Source of the DNA: Parasulfuritortus sp049322515
GTDB taxonomy: Bacteria; Pseudomonadota; Gammaproteobacteria; Burkholderiales; Thiobacillaceae
Length of the DNA: 64,000 nt
NCBI GenBank assembly: GCA_049322515.1
Contig: JBMOQW010000029.1
Span: forward strand, 62,001-126,000
Direction of reading: 5' to 3'
Positions 31,528 to 38,335 of the stretch are shown here, one piece after another. Under the pieces are notes generated by a model, which was not told where the DNA came from, ran no database searches, and was given only the letters and a program-made list of their open reading frames with translations. The translations under genes were made by a program, and so were the position numbers. The first letter of the stretch is position 1; every line of letters starts with the position of its first letter.

Positions 31528-32960
31528 GCCGCGCCCTTGACACTTCGGCCGGCCTGCTGCTGGCCCCCAACGGCCTCGACGACAGCGCCCTCGACGCCGC
31601 CATGGGCCGTCTTGCCCAGCACCGGCTGGACGACGCCGACCTCTACTTCCAGTACTCGCGATCCGAAGCCTGGAGCCTGGAAGAAGGCCAGGTCAAGTCG
31701 GGCAGCTTCAACATCGACCAGGGCGTCGGGGTGCGCGCCGTGAGCGGCGAGAAGACTGCCTTCGCCTACTCCGATGACATCAGTCCGGACGCCCTCGACC
31801 AGGCCATCCGCACCGCGCGCGCCATCGGCGCGGCCGGTGGCGACGGCCATGCTGCCGCGGGCCAGCCGGAAACCGGGCGCGCCCTGTATGCCCCGCTCGA
31901 CCCGATCGCCAGCCTCGGCGAAGCCGAAAAAGTGGCCCTGCTGCATCGCCTGGAGGGCTTTGCCCGTGCCCTCGATCCGCGCGTCACCCAGGTCATGGCC
32001 AGCCTGGCCGGGGAATGGGAAGTCGTGCACATCGTCCGCCTCGACGGCCGCCGCGCCGCCGACGTGCGGCCGCTGGTCCGGGTCTCGCTGCAAGTGATCG
32101 TCGAGCAGGACGGCCGCCGCGAGCAAGGCAGCGCCGGCGGTGGCGGCCGCTTCGACTACGCCTATTTCAGCGATGCCGTGCTACGCGACTACGCCGAGAA
32201 AGCCGTGCACCAGGCCCTGACCAACCTCGACGCCCGGCCCGCCCCGGCCGGCACCATGACCGTGGTACTGGGTTCCGGATGGCCCGGCATCCTGCTCCAT
32301 GAAGCCATCGGCCATGGTCTGGAAGGCGACTTCAACCGCAAGGGCAGCTCGGCCTTCTCCGGACGCATCGGCCAGCGGGTGGCCGCCCAGGGCGTCACCG
32401 TGGTCGACGACGGCACCCTGCCAGACCGGCGCGGCTCGCTCAACGTCGACGACGAAGGCACCCCGACCCAATGTACGACGTTGATCGAGGACGGCATCCT
32501 CCGGGGCTACATGCAGGACAGCCTGAACGCCCGCCTGATGGGCATGGCCCCGACTGGCAACGCGCGCCGCGAATCGTTCGCCCACCTGCCCATGCCGCGC
32601 ATGACCAACACCTACATGCTGGCCGGCGACATGGATCCGCAAGAGATCATCGCCTCGGTGAAGCATGGCCTCTACGCTGTGAACTTCGGGGGTGGCCAGG
32701 TCGACATCACCAGTGGCAAGTTCGTGTTCTCCGCTGCCGAAGCCTGGATGATCGAGGATGGCAAGCTGACCTATCCGGTCAAGGGCGCCACCCTGATCGG
32801 CAACGGCCCGGATGCCCTGACCCGGGTGTCGATGATCGGCAACGACATGCGCCTGGACTCCGGGGTCGGCACCTGCGGCAAGGAAGGGCAAAGTGTCCCG
32901 GTCGGCGTCGGCCAGCCGACCTTGCGCATCGATGGCTTGACGGTGGGCGGCACCCAGTAA
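31524..32960 (+). CDS. tldD: Metalloprotease TldD
   Basis: A 478-residue zinc protease subunit. The metal motif is HEAIGHGLEGD, with ligands His259 and His263; family length is about 480. N-terminal RSEAWSLEEGQVKSGS and C-terminal VGTCGKEGQSVPVGVGQP are also characteristic. TldD works with TldE (PmbA) to trim peptides and has roles in microcin maturation and CcdA turnover. No tldE lies in the window. Translation is coupled to the nitrilase gene (ATGA). Confidence 0.95.
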   Translation: MSRALDTSAGLLLAPNGLDDSALDAAMGRLAQHRLDDADLYFQYSRSEAWSLEEGQVKSGSFNIDQGVGVRAVSGEKTAFAYSDDISPDALDQAIRTARAIGAAGGDGHAAAGQPETGRALYAPLDPIASLGEAEKVALLHRLEGFARALDPRVTQVMASLAGEWEVVHIVRLDGRRAADVRPLVRVSLQVIVEQDGRREQGSAGGGGRFDYAYFSDAVLRDYAEKAVHQALTNLDARPAPAGTMTVVLGSGWPGILLHEAIGHGLEGDFNRKGSSAFSGRIGQRVAAQGVTVVDDGTLPDRRGSLNVDDEGTPTQCTTLIEDGILRGYMQDSLNARLMGMAPTGNARRESFAHLPMPRMTNTYMLAGDMDPQEIIASVKHGLYAVNFGGGQVDITSGKFVFSAAEAWMIEDGKLTYPVKGATLIGNGPDALTRVSMIGNDMRLDSGVGTCGKEGQSVPVGVGQPTLRIDGLTVGGTQ

Positions 32961-33004
32961 GACTGAGGTCGGGTGGCCGACTCGGGCCGCCCCCACCAGA
33001 CGAC

Positions 33005-33565
33005 TTACTTGACTGTCACCTTCTCCATCACCACCGGCTTGACCGGCACGTCGGTGGGGAATGGCCCCCCCGAGCCCGTCTGGCTTTTGGCGATCTGGGT
33101 CACCACCTCCTGTCCCTTCACCACCTTGCCGAACACCGCGTAGCCCCAGCCACGCGGATTCGGCGCCCGGTGATTGAGGAACTCGTTGTCGGCGACGTTG
33201 ATGAAGAACTGCGCGGTGGCGGAGTGCGGGTCGCCGGTCCGGGCCATGGCCAGGGTGTAGGGCGCGTTCTTGAGTCCGTTGTCGGCCTCGTTCTTGATCG
33301 GGGCACGGGTCGGTTTTTGGGTGTAGTCGGTGGTGAAGCCGCCGCCCTGGATCATGAATCCGGCGATGACGCGATGGAAAATCGTGCCGTCATAGAAACC
33401 CGACCTGGCGTACTCCAGGAAATTCTTCACGCTCTCCGGCGCCTTGTCCGGGAACAGTTCCAAAACGATCGTGCCCTGGTTGGTCTTGACCTCGACCGTG
33501 GGGTTGGCGGCCAGGGCCCAGGGGCTGGCAAGCAGGGCGACGGTGACTAGCAGGCGCTTCAACAT
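33005..33565 (-). CDS. ppiA: Periplasmic peptidyl-prolyl cis-trans isomerase (cyclophilin)
   Basis: A 186-residue cyclophilin with a signal peptide (about 1-20, LLASPWALA). The catalytic Arg is in FHRVIAGFMIQGGG and the core continues with NEADNGLKNAPYTLAMAR, SATAQFFINVADN and YAVFGKVVKG. It isomerises Xaa-Pro bonds of exported proteins in the periplasm. It converges with tldD and is divergent from the aroG leader region. Confidence 0.95.
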   Translation of the reverse strand: MLKRLLVTVALLASPWALAANPTVEVKTNQGTIVLELFPDKAPESVKNFLEYARSGFYDGTIFHRVIAGFMIQGGGFTTDYTQKPTRAPIKNEADNGLKNAPYTLAMARTGDPHSATAQFFINVADNEFLNHRAPNPRGWGYAVFGKVVKGQEVVTQIAKSQTGSGGPFPTDVPVKPVVMEKVTVK

Positions 33566-33618
33566 GTGGAATTCCCGTGGTGGTTAGAAAGCCGGATTAT
33601 CGCAATTCGGCAAATGTC

Positions 33619-33647
33619 TTGTCGCCCTGTCGACGCCTCTGTTAGCA
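33619..33647 (+). promoter_or_regulatory. Candidate promoter for the aroG leader
   Basis: TTGTCG (33619-33624) and TTAGCA (33642-33647) are 17 bp apart. This would start transcription almost at the leader-peptide ATG, making the leader message leaderless. An alternative with GATTAT at 33595-33600 would give a 5' UTR of about 48 nt. Neither is strong. Confidence 0.3.
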
Positions 33648-33654
33648 TCCATCC

Positions 33655-33726
33655 ATGCATCACCTGCCAGCCAACGTCTTTCGATTTTATTTTTCCCCCT
33701 CGCTTCGGGCGGTCGGGAGAGGTTGA
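33655..33726 (+). CDS. Phe/Tyr-rich leader peptide of the aroG attenuator
   Basis: A 23-codon open frame, MHHLPANVFRFYFSPSLRAV then GRG and stop. Codons 9-13 read Phe-Arg-Phe-Tyr-Phe at 33679-33693, strongly resembling the PheM leader of enteric pheST (FRFFFYF). The stop at 33724-33726 is 27 bp before a perfect intrinsic terminator, and the next gene is DAHP synthase, the entry enzyme of Phe/Tyr/Trp synthesis. Stalling on the aromatic codons would leave GGCGGT (33708-33713) free to pair with ACCGCC in the terminator's 5' arm; a ribosome at the stop would cover it. I see no Shine-Dalgarno. Reading it as an attenuator is inference. Confidence 0.7.
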   Translation: MHHLPANVFRFYFSPSLRAVGRG

Positions 33727-33752
33727 CGCGCAGTTTTTTCGCTGATTTCCCC

Positions 33753-33780
33753 AAAAACCGCCAGGCCCCTGGCGGTTTTT
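33753..33780 (+). terminator. Intrinsic terminator (attenuator) in the aroG leader
   Basis: A perfect 12-bp stem AAAAACCGCCAG / CTGGCGGTTTTT (33753-33764 with 33769-33780), 4-nt loop, ending in a T-run. It lies between the aromatic leader peptide and aroG, not behind a gene on the same strand, so it is placed to control readthrough. A rival stem is GCAGTTTTT (33730-33738) with AAAAACCGC (33753-33761), one A-C mismatch. Confidence 0.8.
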
Positions 33781-33802
33781 CGTTATGGGGTTCCGGCACC
33801 AA

Positions 33803-33854
33803 GCGCTTATGTCAGTAGGAAACATCCCCCTCGTTTCCAACTGAACATAAGCGC
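33803..33854 (+). promoter_or_regulatory. Long imperfect hairpin in the aroG 5' UTR
   Basis: GCGCTTATGT (33803-33812) pairs with ACATAAGCGC (33845-33854), CAGT with ACTG, and GGAAAC (33818-33823) with GTTTCC (33833-33838). This gives 20 base pairs interrupted only by one A-A mismatch and one bulged A, with a 9-nt C-rich loop. It ends just before the ribosome-binding site AGGAGA (33860-33865) of aroG. There is no T-run, so it is not a standard terminator. Function unknown: it could be an RNA structure for translation or stability, or a protein-binding palindrome. Confidence 0.6.
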
Positions 33855-33871
33855 GACTTAGGAGAACGACC

Positions 33872-34948
33872 ATGGCGGGCTACCGCACCGACGACACCCG
33901 GATCGAGCAGAGTGACGAGCTGCTTGCGCCGATGCAGATCATGCGCGAACTGAAGGCGAGCGACGCCGCGCTGAAGACGACCTTCGTCGCGCGCGGTCAG
34001 ATCCACGATGTGCTGCGCGGCGCCGACGACCGCCTGGTGGTGGTGGTCGGTCCCTGTTCCATCCACGACCCCGCGGCCGCGCTCGACTACGCCCGCCACC
34101 TCAAGCCGCTCGCCGATGAACTGCGCCATGACCTGGTCATGGTCATGCGCGTCTATTTCGAGAAGCCGCGTACCACGGTCGGCTGGAAGGGCTTGATCAA
34201 CGACCCGCACCTGAACGAGAGTTTCGACATCAACGAGGGGCTGCGCCTGGCGCGCAAGCTGCTGCTCGACATCAACGAACTGGGCCTGCCCTGCGGCACC
34301 GAGTTCCTCGACCTGATCTCGCCGCAGTACATCGCCGACCTGGTGTCCTGGGGCGCCATCGGTGCCCGCACCACCGAGTCGCAGTCGCACCGCCAGCTCG
34401 CCTCAGGGCTGTCCTGTCCGGTCGGCTTCAAGAACGGCACCGACGGCAACCTGAGGATTGCCGTCGACGCCATCAAGGCCGCTTCCGCGCGCCACCATTT
34501 CGTCTCGATCACCAAGTCCGGCCACGTCGCGGTGTTCAAGACCGCCGGCAACGAGGATTGCCACGTCATCCTGCGCGGCGGCAAATCAACCAACTACGAT
34601 GCTGCCAGCGTCGACGCCGCCTGCCAGGAACTGGCCAAGGCCGGCCTGCGCCAGCAGGTGATGATCGACTTCTCGCACGCCAATTCGAGTAAGCAGTACC
34701 AGCGCCAGGTCGATGTCGGCCGCGATGTGGCCGGCCAGATCAGCCGGGGCGATGCACGCATCACCGGGGTCATGATCGAGAGCCACTTGACCCCCGGCCG
34801 CCAGGACCTGTCGCCGGACAAGCCGCTCGCCTACGGCCAGTCGATCACCGACGCCTGCCTGGGCTGGGACGATACCGCACCGCTGCTGCGGGAGCTGGCG
34901 CAGGCCGTGCGCGAGCGGCGCGTCGCCTCGCCTGCCGACGAGCAGTAA
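33872..34948 (+). CDS. aroG: 3-deoxy-7-phosphoheptulonate (DAHP) synthase, AroFGH type
   Basis: A 358-residue class I DAHP synthase. It joins phosphoenolpyruvate and erythrose 4-phosphate in the first step of the shikimate pathway. Family motifs: VVVVGPCSIHDPAAALDYA, MRVYFEKPRTTVGWKGLIND, GAIGARTTESQSHRQLASGL, and IDFSHANSSK near the C-terminus. The length matches E. coli AroG/F/H (350-356). ATG 33872 follows AGGAGA. The leader holds a Phe/Tyr-rich peptide and terminator, so this is probably a Phe- or Tyr-controlled isozyme; which effector inhibits it cannot be read directly. Confidence 0.95.
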   Translation: MAGYRTDDTRIEQSDELLAPMQIMRELKASDAALKTTFVARGQIHDVLRGADDRLVVVVGPCSIHDPAAALDYARHLKPLADELRHDLVMVMRVYFEKPRTTVGWKGLINDPHLNESFDINEGLRLARKLLLDINELGLPCGTEFLDLISPQYIADLVSWGAIGARTTESQSHRQLASGLSCPVGFKNGTDGNLRIAVDAIKAASARHHFVSITKSGHVAVFKTAGNEDCHVILRGGKSTNYDAASVDAACQELAKAGLRQQVMIDFSHANSSKQYQRQVDVGRDVAGQISRGDARITGVMIESHLTPGRQDLSPDKPLAYGQSITDACLGWDDTAPLLRELAQAVRERRVASPADEQ

Positions 34949-34968
34949 CCGAGGCCATACTTCTGCGC

Positions 34969-34974
34969 TACAAT
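34969..34974 (+). promoter_or_regulatory. -10 element of the SRP RNA gene
   Basis: TACAAT lies 5 bp before the predicted 5' end of the SRP RNA. No clear -35 is present; the aroG stop is just upstream. Confidence 0.55.
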
Positions 34975-34978
34975 GCGC

Positions 34979-35080
34979 CGTGGCGGGTCTCCCCGCATGG
35001 CTACGCCGTGAACCTGGTCAGGTCCGGAAGGAAGCAGCCACAGCGGAAGATGCCAGTGCCGGGGGTCAGGCTCGCCACCC
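34979..35080 (+). ncRNA. ffs: Bacterial small signal recognition particle RNA (4.5S RNA)
   Basis: The apical domain is unmistakable: GTGAACCTGGTCAGGTCCGG then AAGGAAGCAGCCACAGC, carrying the GGAA-type tetraloop and the symmetric and asymmetric internal loops that bind Ffh. The ends pair: GTGGCG (34980-34985) with CGCCAC (35073-35078), continued by GGGTCTCCCCGCATGGC against GCCAGTGCCGGGGGTCAGGC. The size of about 100 nt fits the 4.5S class without an Alu domain. It directs ribosomes making membrane proteins to the inner membrane. Confidence 0.95.
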
Positions 35081-35111
35081 TTCATCCGAAGGGTCCACTG
35101 GAGAGACAGGG

Positions 35112-35642
35112 ATGAAGCACACCGTATTGTCGCTTTGCCTGGCCGGGGCGCTGACCAGCGGCCACGCGGTCGCGCTCGACGGCTACACCGTGGAGATCGG
35201 CGGCAACGACAACGTCCAGTCCGTGCGGGTCGGCATGATCCGGCAATGGGACAGGCAATGGCTGAGCGAAGGCCGCTGGCACCTGACCGGCTATTGGGAA
35301 GCCCAGATGGGCCTGCTCGACAGCGACCGCCCGGCGGGACGCAGCGTCGCCCACCTCGGTTTCGCGCCGGTGCTGCGCCTGCGGCCCAATGCCTTGGGCG
35401 GCACCCAGCCCTATTGGGACATTGCCGTGGCCCTCAACCTGCTGAGCCGGACCCGGCTCGACGACAAGCACGACTTCCATGGCGCCTTGCAGTTTGCGCC
35501 CCTGGTCGGGGTCGGCGTCACCTTCGGAGAGAAGAGCCAGTACGACCTCGGCTACCGTTTCCAGCGCATCTCCAACGAAGGCTTCAGCGATGGCGACACC
35601 GGGCTCAACCTGCACCAGGTCCGGCTGACCTATCTTTACTGA
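35112..35642 (+). CDS. PagL-like acyloxyacyl hydrolase family outer-membrane protein, atypical active site
   Basis: A 176-residue protein with a signal peptide (about 1-21) and an all-beta pattern ending in an aromatic residue (VRLTYLY), as in small outer-membrane barrels. The order of strands and the segment LGYRFQRISNEGFSDGDTGLN match the PagL/acyloxyacyl hydrolase family. In PagL the active site is His-x-Ser followed by Asn; here the His position is Arg152 while Ser154 and Asn155 remain. Either lipid A 3-O-deacylation is lost or another residue serves. ATG 35112 is chosen for the signal peptide and nearby GAGACAGG. Confidence 0.75.
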   Translation: MKHTVLSLCLAGALTSGHAVALDGYTVEIGGNDNVQSVRVGMIRQWDRQWLSEGRWHLTGYWEAQMGLLDSDRPAGRSVAHLGFAPVLRLRPNALGGTQPYWDIAVALNLLSRTRLDDKHDFHGALQFAPLVGVGVTFGEKSQYDLGYRFQRISNEGFSDGDTGLNLHQVRLTYLY

Positions 35643-35670
35643 GCCGGACGGCCCGCCGGGCCGGGTCTGG

Positions 35671-35676
35671 TAAAAT
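35671..35676 (+). promoter_or_regulatory. Extended -10 element directly in front of dnaX
   Basis: TGGTAAAAT (extended -10, TAAAAT at 35671-35676) ends 6 nt before the dnaX ATG at 35683, and no Shine-Dalgarno is present. A start at the usual distance would begin the mRNA at or next to the A of the ATG, giving a leaderless message. Confidence 0.45.
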
Positions 35677-35682
35677 CGATCC

Positions 35683-37287
35683 ATGAGTTACCAGGTCCTC
35701 GCCCGCAAGTGGCGACCGAAATCCTTCGCCGAACTGGTCGGCCAGGAACACGTCGTGCGCGCCCTCTCCAATGCCCTCGATCAGGGCCGGCTGCACCACG
35801 CCTACCTGTTCACCGGCACGCGCGGGGTCGGCAAGACCACCCTGGCGCGCATCCTGGCCCGCTGCCTGAACTGCGACACCGGGGTGTCCTCGACCCCGTG
35901 CGGCACCTGCCCGGCCTGCCAGCAGATCGAGACCGGCCGCTTCGTCGACCTGATCGAGATCGATGCCGCCTCCTACACCGGCGTCGACAACATGCGCGAG
36001 GTTTTGGAAAACGCCCAGTACGCGCCCACCGCCGGCCGCTACAAGGTCTACATCATCGACGAAGTACATATGCTCTCGAAGAGCGCCTTCAACGCCATGC
36101 TGAAGACCCTCGAGGAACCGCCCGCGCACGTCATCTTCGTGCTCGCCACCACCGATCCGCAAAAGGTCCCGGTCACCGTCCTGTCGCGCTGCCTGCAGTT
36201 CAACCTCAAGCAGATGCCGCCCGGCCACGTCGCCGGCCACCTGCGCCGGGTGCTCGACCGCGAGGGCATCCCGTTCGAGCCGGGCGCCCTGAACCTGCTG
36301 GCGCGCGCCGCGGCCGGGAGCATGCGCGACGCGCTGTCCCTGACCGACCAGGCCATCGCCTATGGCAGCGGCCGCATCGAGGAAAGCCAGACCCGGGACA
36401 TGCTCGGCACGGTCGACCAGGCCTACCTCTACCCGCTCCTGGAAGCCCTGGCCGAACAGGACGGCGCGCGCCTGATGCAGGAAGCCGAGGCGATCGCCGA
36501 GCGCAGCCTGTCCTTCGACGCCGCCTTGCAGGACCTGGCCTTGCTCCTGCAGCAGATGGCCCTGGCCCAGCGGGTGCCGGAAGCCCTTGCCGAGGACCTG
36601 CCCGAGCGCGCCCGGTTGTTCGAGCTGGCGGCCCGGATCGATGCCGAGACCGTCCAGCTGTATTACCAGATTGCCCTCCTGGGCCGGCGCGACCTCGACC
36701 TGGCGCCGGACGAACAGGCCGGCTTCAGCATGACCTTGTTGCGCATGCTGGCATTCGAGCCGAGCCCGGGATGGCCCCACGCCGCAGCCAGCCCACGCGC
36801 TCCGGCCGCACTGCCGCGCGCTGCCCCTGCCGCTGTCGTGAAGCCCGTGGCATCCGCAGTCCCTGCGCACCCACCCGCCCCAGCGCCTTCATCGGCGCCC
36901 TTGGCCGCGCCCGCGGCCTTCGATGGCGACTGGTTCGCCCTCAGCCAGCGCCTGACCGGGGGCGTCAAGCAACTGGCCGCCCTGTGCGAACTGGCCGGCC
37001 ACGAGGCCCAGGCCTTGCGCCTGCGCCTGCCGGCCGACAAGAAAAGCCTGCTCGACAGCCTGGGCGACAAGCTCAAGACGGCCCTGCGCGACGTGCTCGG
37101 TCCCGGCGTCCAGATTGAATTCGAACTGGGCGCCACCTCCGGGGCCGCCCCCGCCGAGATCGTCGCCCAGCAGAAGGCGACCCGCCAGGCCGAGGCCGAG
37201 GCGGCGATCCTGGACGACCCCTTCGTGCAAACCCTGGTGCGTGATTTCGACGCCACCGTAACCCACATCAAACCCCTCGGAGACTGA
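35683..37287 (+). CDS. dnaX: DNA polymerase III subunits gamma/tau
   Basis: A 534-residue clamp-loader ATPase. It begins MSYQVLARKWRPKSFAELVG; the P-loop is GTRGVGKTT (45-53), zinc Cys at about 64, 73, 76 and 79, and Walker B IIDEVHMLS. AAA+ domains I-III cover about 1-365; a Pro/Ala linker (about 366-410) leads to a tau-type C-terminal domain (about 415-534). It loads the beta clamp and tethers polymerases. I see no clear programmed frameshift site, so a separate gamma product is not predicted. It is followed 4 bp later by ybaB. Confidence 0.95.
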   Translation: MSYQVLARKWRPKSFAELVGQEHVVRALSNALDQGRLHHAYLFTGTRGVGKTTLARILARCLNCDTGVSSTPCGTCPACQQIETGRFVDLIEIDAASYTGVDNMREVLENAQYAPTAGRYKVYIIDEVHMLSKSAFNAMLKTLEEPPAHVIFVLATTDPQKVPVTVLSRCLQFNLKQMPPGHVAGHLRRVLDREGIPFEPGALNLLARAAAGSMRDALSLTDQAIAYGSGRIEESQTRDMLGTVDQAYLYPLLEALAEQDGARLMQEAEAIAERSLSFDAALQDLALLLQQMALAQRVPEALAEDLPERARLFELAARIDAETVQLYYQIALLGRRDLDLAPDEQAGFSMTLLRMLAFEPSPGWPHAAASPRAPAALPRAAPAAVVKPVASAVPAHPPAPAPSSAPLAAPAAFDGDWFALSQRLTGGVKQLAALCELAGHEAQALRLRLPADKKSLLDSLGDKLKTALRDVLGPGVQIEFELGATSGAAPAEIVAQQKATRQAEAEAAILDDPFVQTLVRDFDATVTHIKPLGD

Positions 37288-37291
37288 CGCG

Positions 37292-37618
37292 ATGATCAAA
37301 GGCGGAATCGGCAACCTCATGAAGCAGGCCCAGCAGATGCAGGAGAACCTGCACAAAGCCCAGGCCCAGATCGCCGAGATGGAAGTGGAGGGCGTGTCCG
37401 GCGCCGGCCTGGTCAAGGTGGTCATGACCGGCAAGCATGACGTGCGCCGGGTCAGCATCGACGCCTCGCTCATGGGTGACGATAAGGACATGCTCGAGGA
37501 TCTGATCGCCGCCGCGGTCAACGACGCGGTGCGCAAGGTGGAAAGCGTGACCCAGGAAAAGATGGCCTCGGTCACCGCCGGCATGCCGCTGCCGCCGGGA
37601 ATGAAATTACCTTTCTGA
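37292..37618 (+). CDS. ybaB: Nucleoid-associated protein YbaB/EbfC
   Basis: A 108-residue protein with the family layout: MIKGGIGNLMKQAQQMQENL helix, EVEGVSGAGLVKVVMTGKHD hairpin, and DLIAAAVNDAVRKVE helix. The C-terminal tail is PLPPGMKLPF. It forms dimers that bind DNA non-specifically or at preferred sites. The dnaX-ybaB-recR order is conserved across proteobacteria. Confidence 0.97.
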   Translation: MIKGGIGNLMKQAQQMQENLHKAQAQIAEMEVEGVSGAGLVKVVMTGKHDVRRVSIDASLMGDDKDMLEDLIAAAVNDAVRKVESVTQEKMASVTAGMPLPPGMKLPF

Positions 37619-37620
37619 CT

Positions 37621-37735
37621 GCGTGACGCAACGGCATGACAGAAAGGCGTGACAAATGAGGCGTGACGCAAAGGCGCATTTCCGTCACGCCTTTCAGGTC
37701 ACGCAGTATTGGTCACGCCCTTGCGTCACGCCTTT
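37621..37735 (+). repeat. Heptamer repeat array between ybaB and recR (copy A)
   Basis: Three GCGTGAC heptamers (37621, 37647, 37661) are followed by four inverted GTCACGC heptamers (37684, 37698, 37712, 37725), the latter spaced 14, 14 and 13 bp. AGGCGTGACG (37659-37668) and CGTCACGCCT (37683-37692) form a perfect 10-bp stem with a 14-nt loop. The 25 bp at 37711-37735 are identical to 49139-49163. It ends 6 bp before the recR ATG, which has no Shine-Dalgarno of its own. Confidence 0.85.
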
Positions 37736-37741
37736 CCGACA

Positions 37742-38335
37742 ATGACCCCCGCCGCCCTTGCCCTACTGATCGACGCCCTGCGCGTGCTACCCGGGGTCGG
37801 CCCCAAGTCGGCCGCGCGCATGGCCTATCACCTGCTGCAACGCGAACGCGCCGGTGCGGCCCGCCTGTCGGAAGCCCTGGCCACCGCGCTGCAACGCCTG
37901 CGGCCGTGCGCGCGCTGCAACAACTACAGCGAGACCGAGGTCTGTGATGCCTGTGCGGACCCACGCCGCGATGCGCGTCAACTCTGTGTGGTGGAAATGC
38001 CGGTGGACCTCAACCGCATGGAGGAAACCCATGCCTACAGGGGCCTGTATTTCGTATTGATGGGCCACCTGAGTCCGCTCGATGGCGTCGGTCCACGCGA
38101 AATCGGCCTTGACCGGCTGATCAAGCGGGCGCGCGACGGGGTCACCGAGGAAGTCATCCTGGCCACCAACTTCACGGTCGAGGGCGAAGCCACCGCGCAT
38201 TACCTGGGTGAACGCCTGAAGGCGCACGGCCTGCACGTCACCCGCATGGCGCGCGGCCTGCCGGCCGGCGGCGAACTCGAACATGTCGACGCCATGACCG
38301 TGGCCCAGGCGCTGCTGGACCGGAAGACCCTATGA
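37742..38335 (+). CDS. recR: Recombination protein RecR
   Basis: A 197-residue protein: N-terminal helix-hairpin-helix (ALRVLPGVGPKSAARMAYHLL), zinc finger with Cys56, Cys59, Cys68 and Cys71 (CARCNNYSE... VCDAC), Toprim domain (CVVEMPVDLNRMEETHAYRG) and C-terminal Walker-like region. It works with RecF and RecO to load RecA at gaps. ATG 37742 gives the standard length; the frame runs on into the repeat array upstream. It overlaps the HDOD gene by 4 bp (ATGA). Confidence 0.97.
   Translation: MTPAALALLIDALRVLPGVGPKSAARMAYHLLQRERAGAARLSEALATALQRLRPCARCNNYSETEVCDACADPRRDARQLCVVEMPVDLNRMEETHAYRGLYFVLMGHLSPLDGVGPREIGLDRLIKRARDGVTEEVILATNFTVEGEATAHYLGERLKAHGLHVTRMARGLPAGGELEHVDAMTVAQALLDRKTL

Noticed and set aside
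33559..33873. A minus-strand small gene opposite the aroG leader
   Set aside because: It has no similarity to a known family and lies across the attenuator on the wrong strand; the plus-strand leader peptide, terminator and gene order explain the region better.
37020..37060. A programmed -1 frameshift site in dnaX for making gamma
   Set aside because: The only A-rich run (about AAGAAAAG) is not a slippery heptamer like A-AAA-AAG and lies late in the tau region with no supporting stem-loop.
37621..37735. A CRISPR array or tRNA cluster at the ybaB-recR gap
   Set aside because: The repeats are 7-mers with 6-7-bp gaps, partly inverted, with no unique spacers, and no tRNA fold is present.
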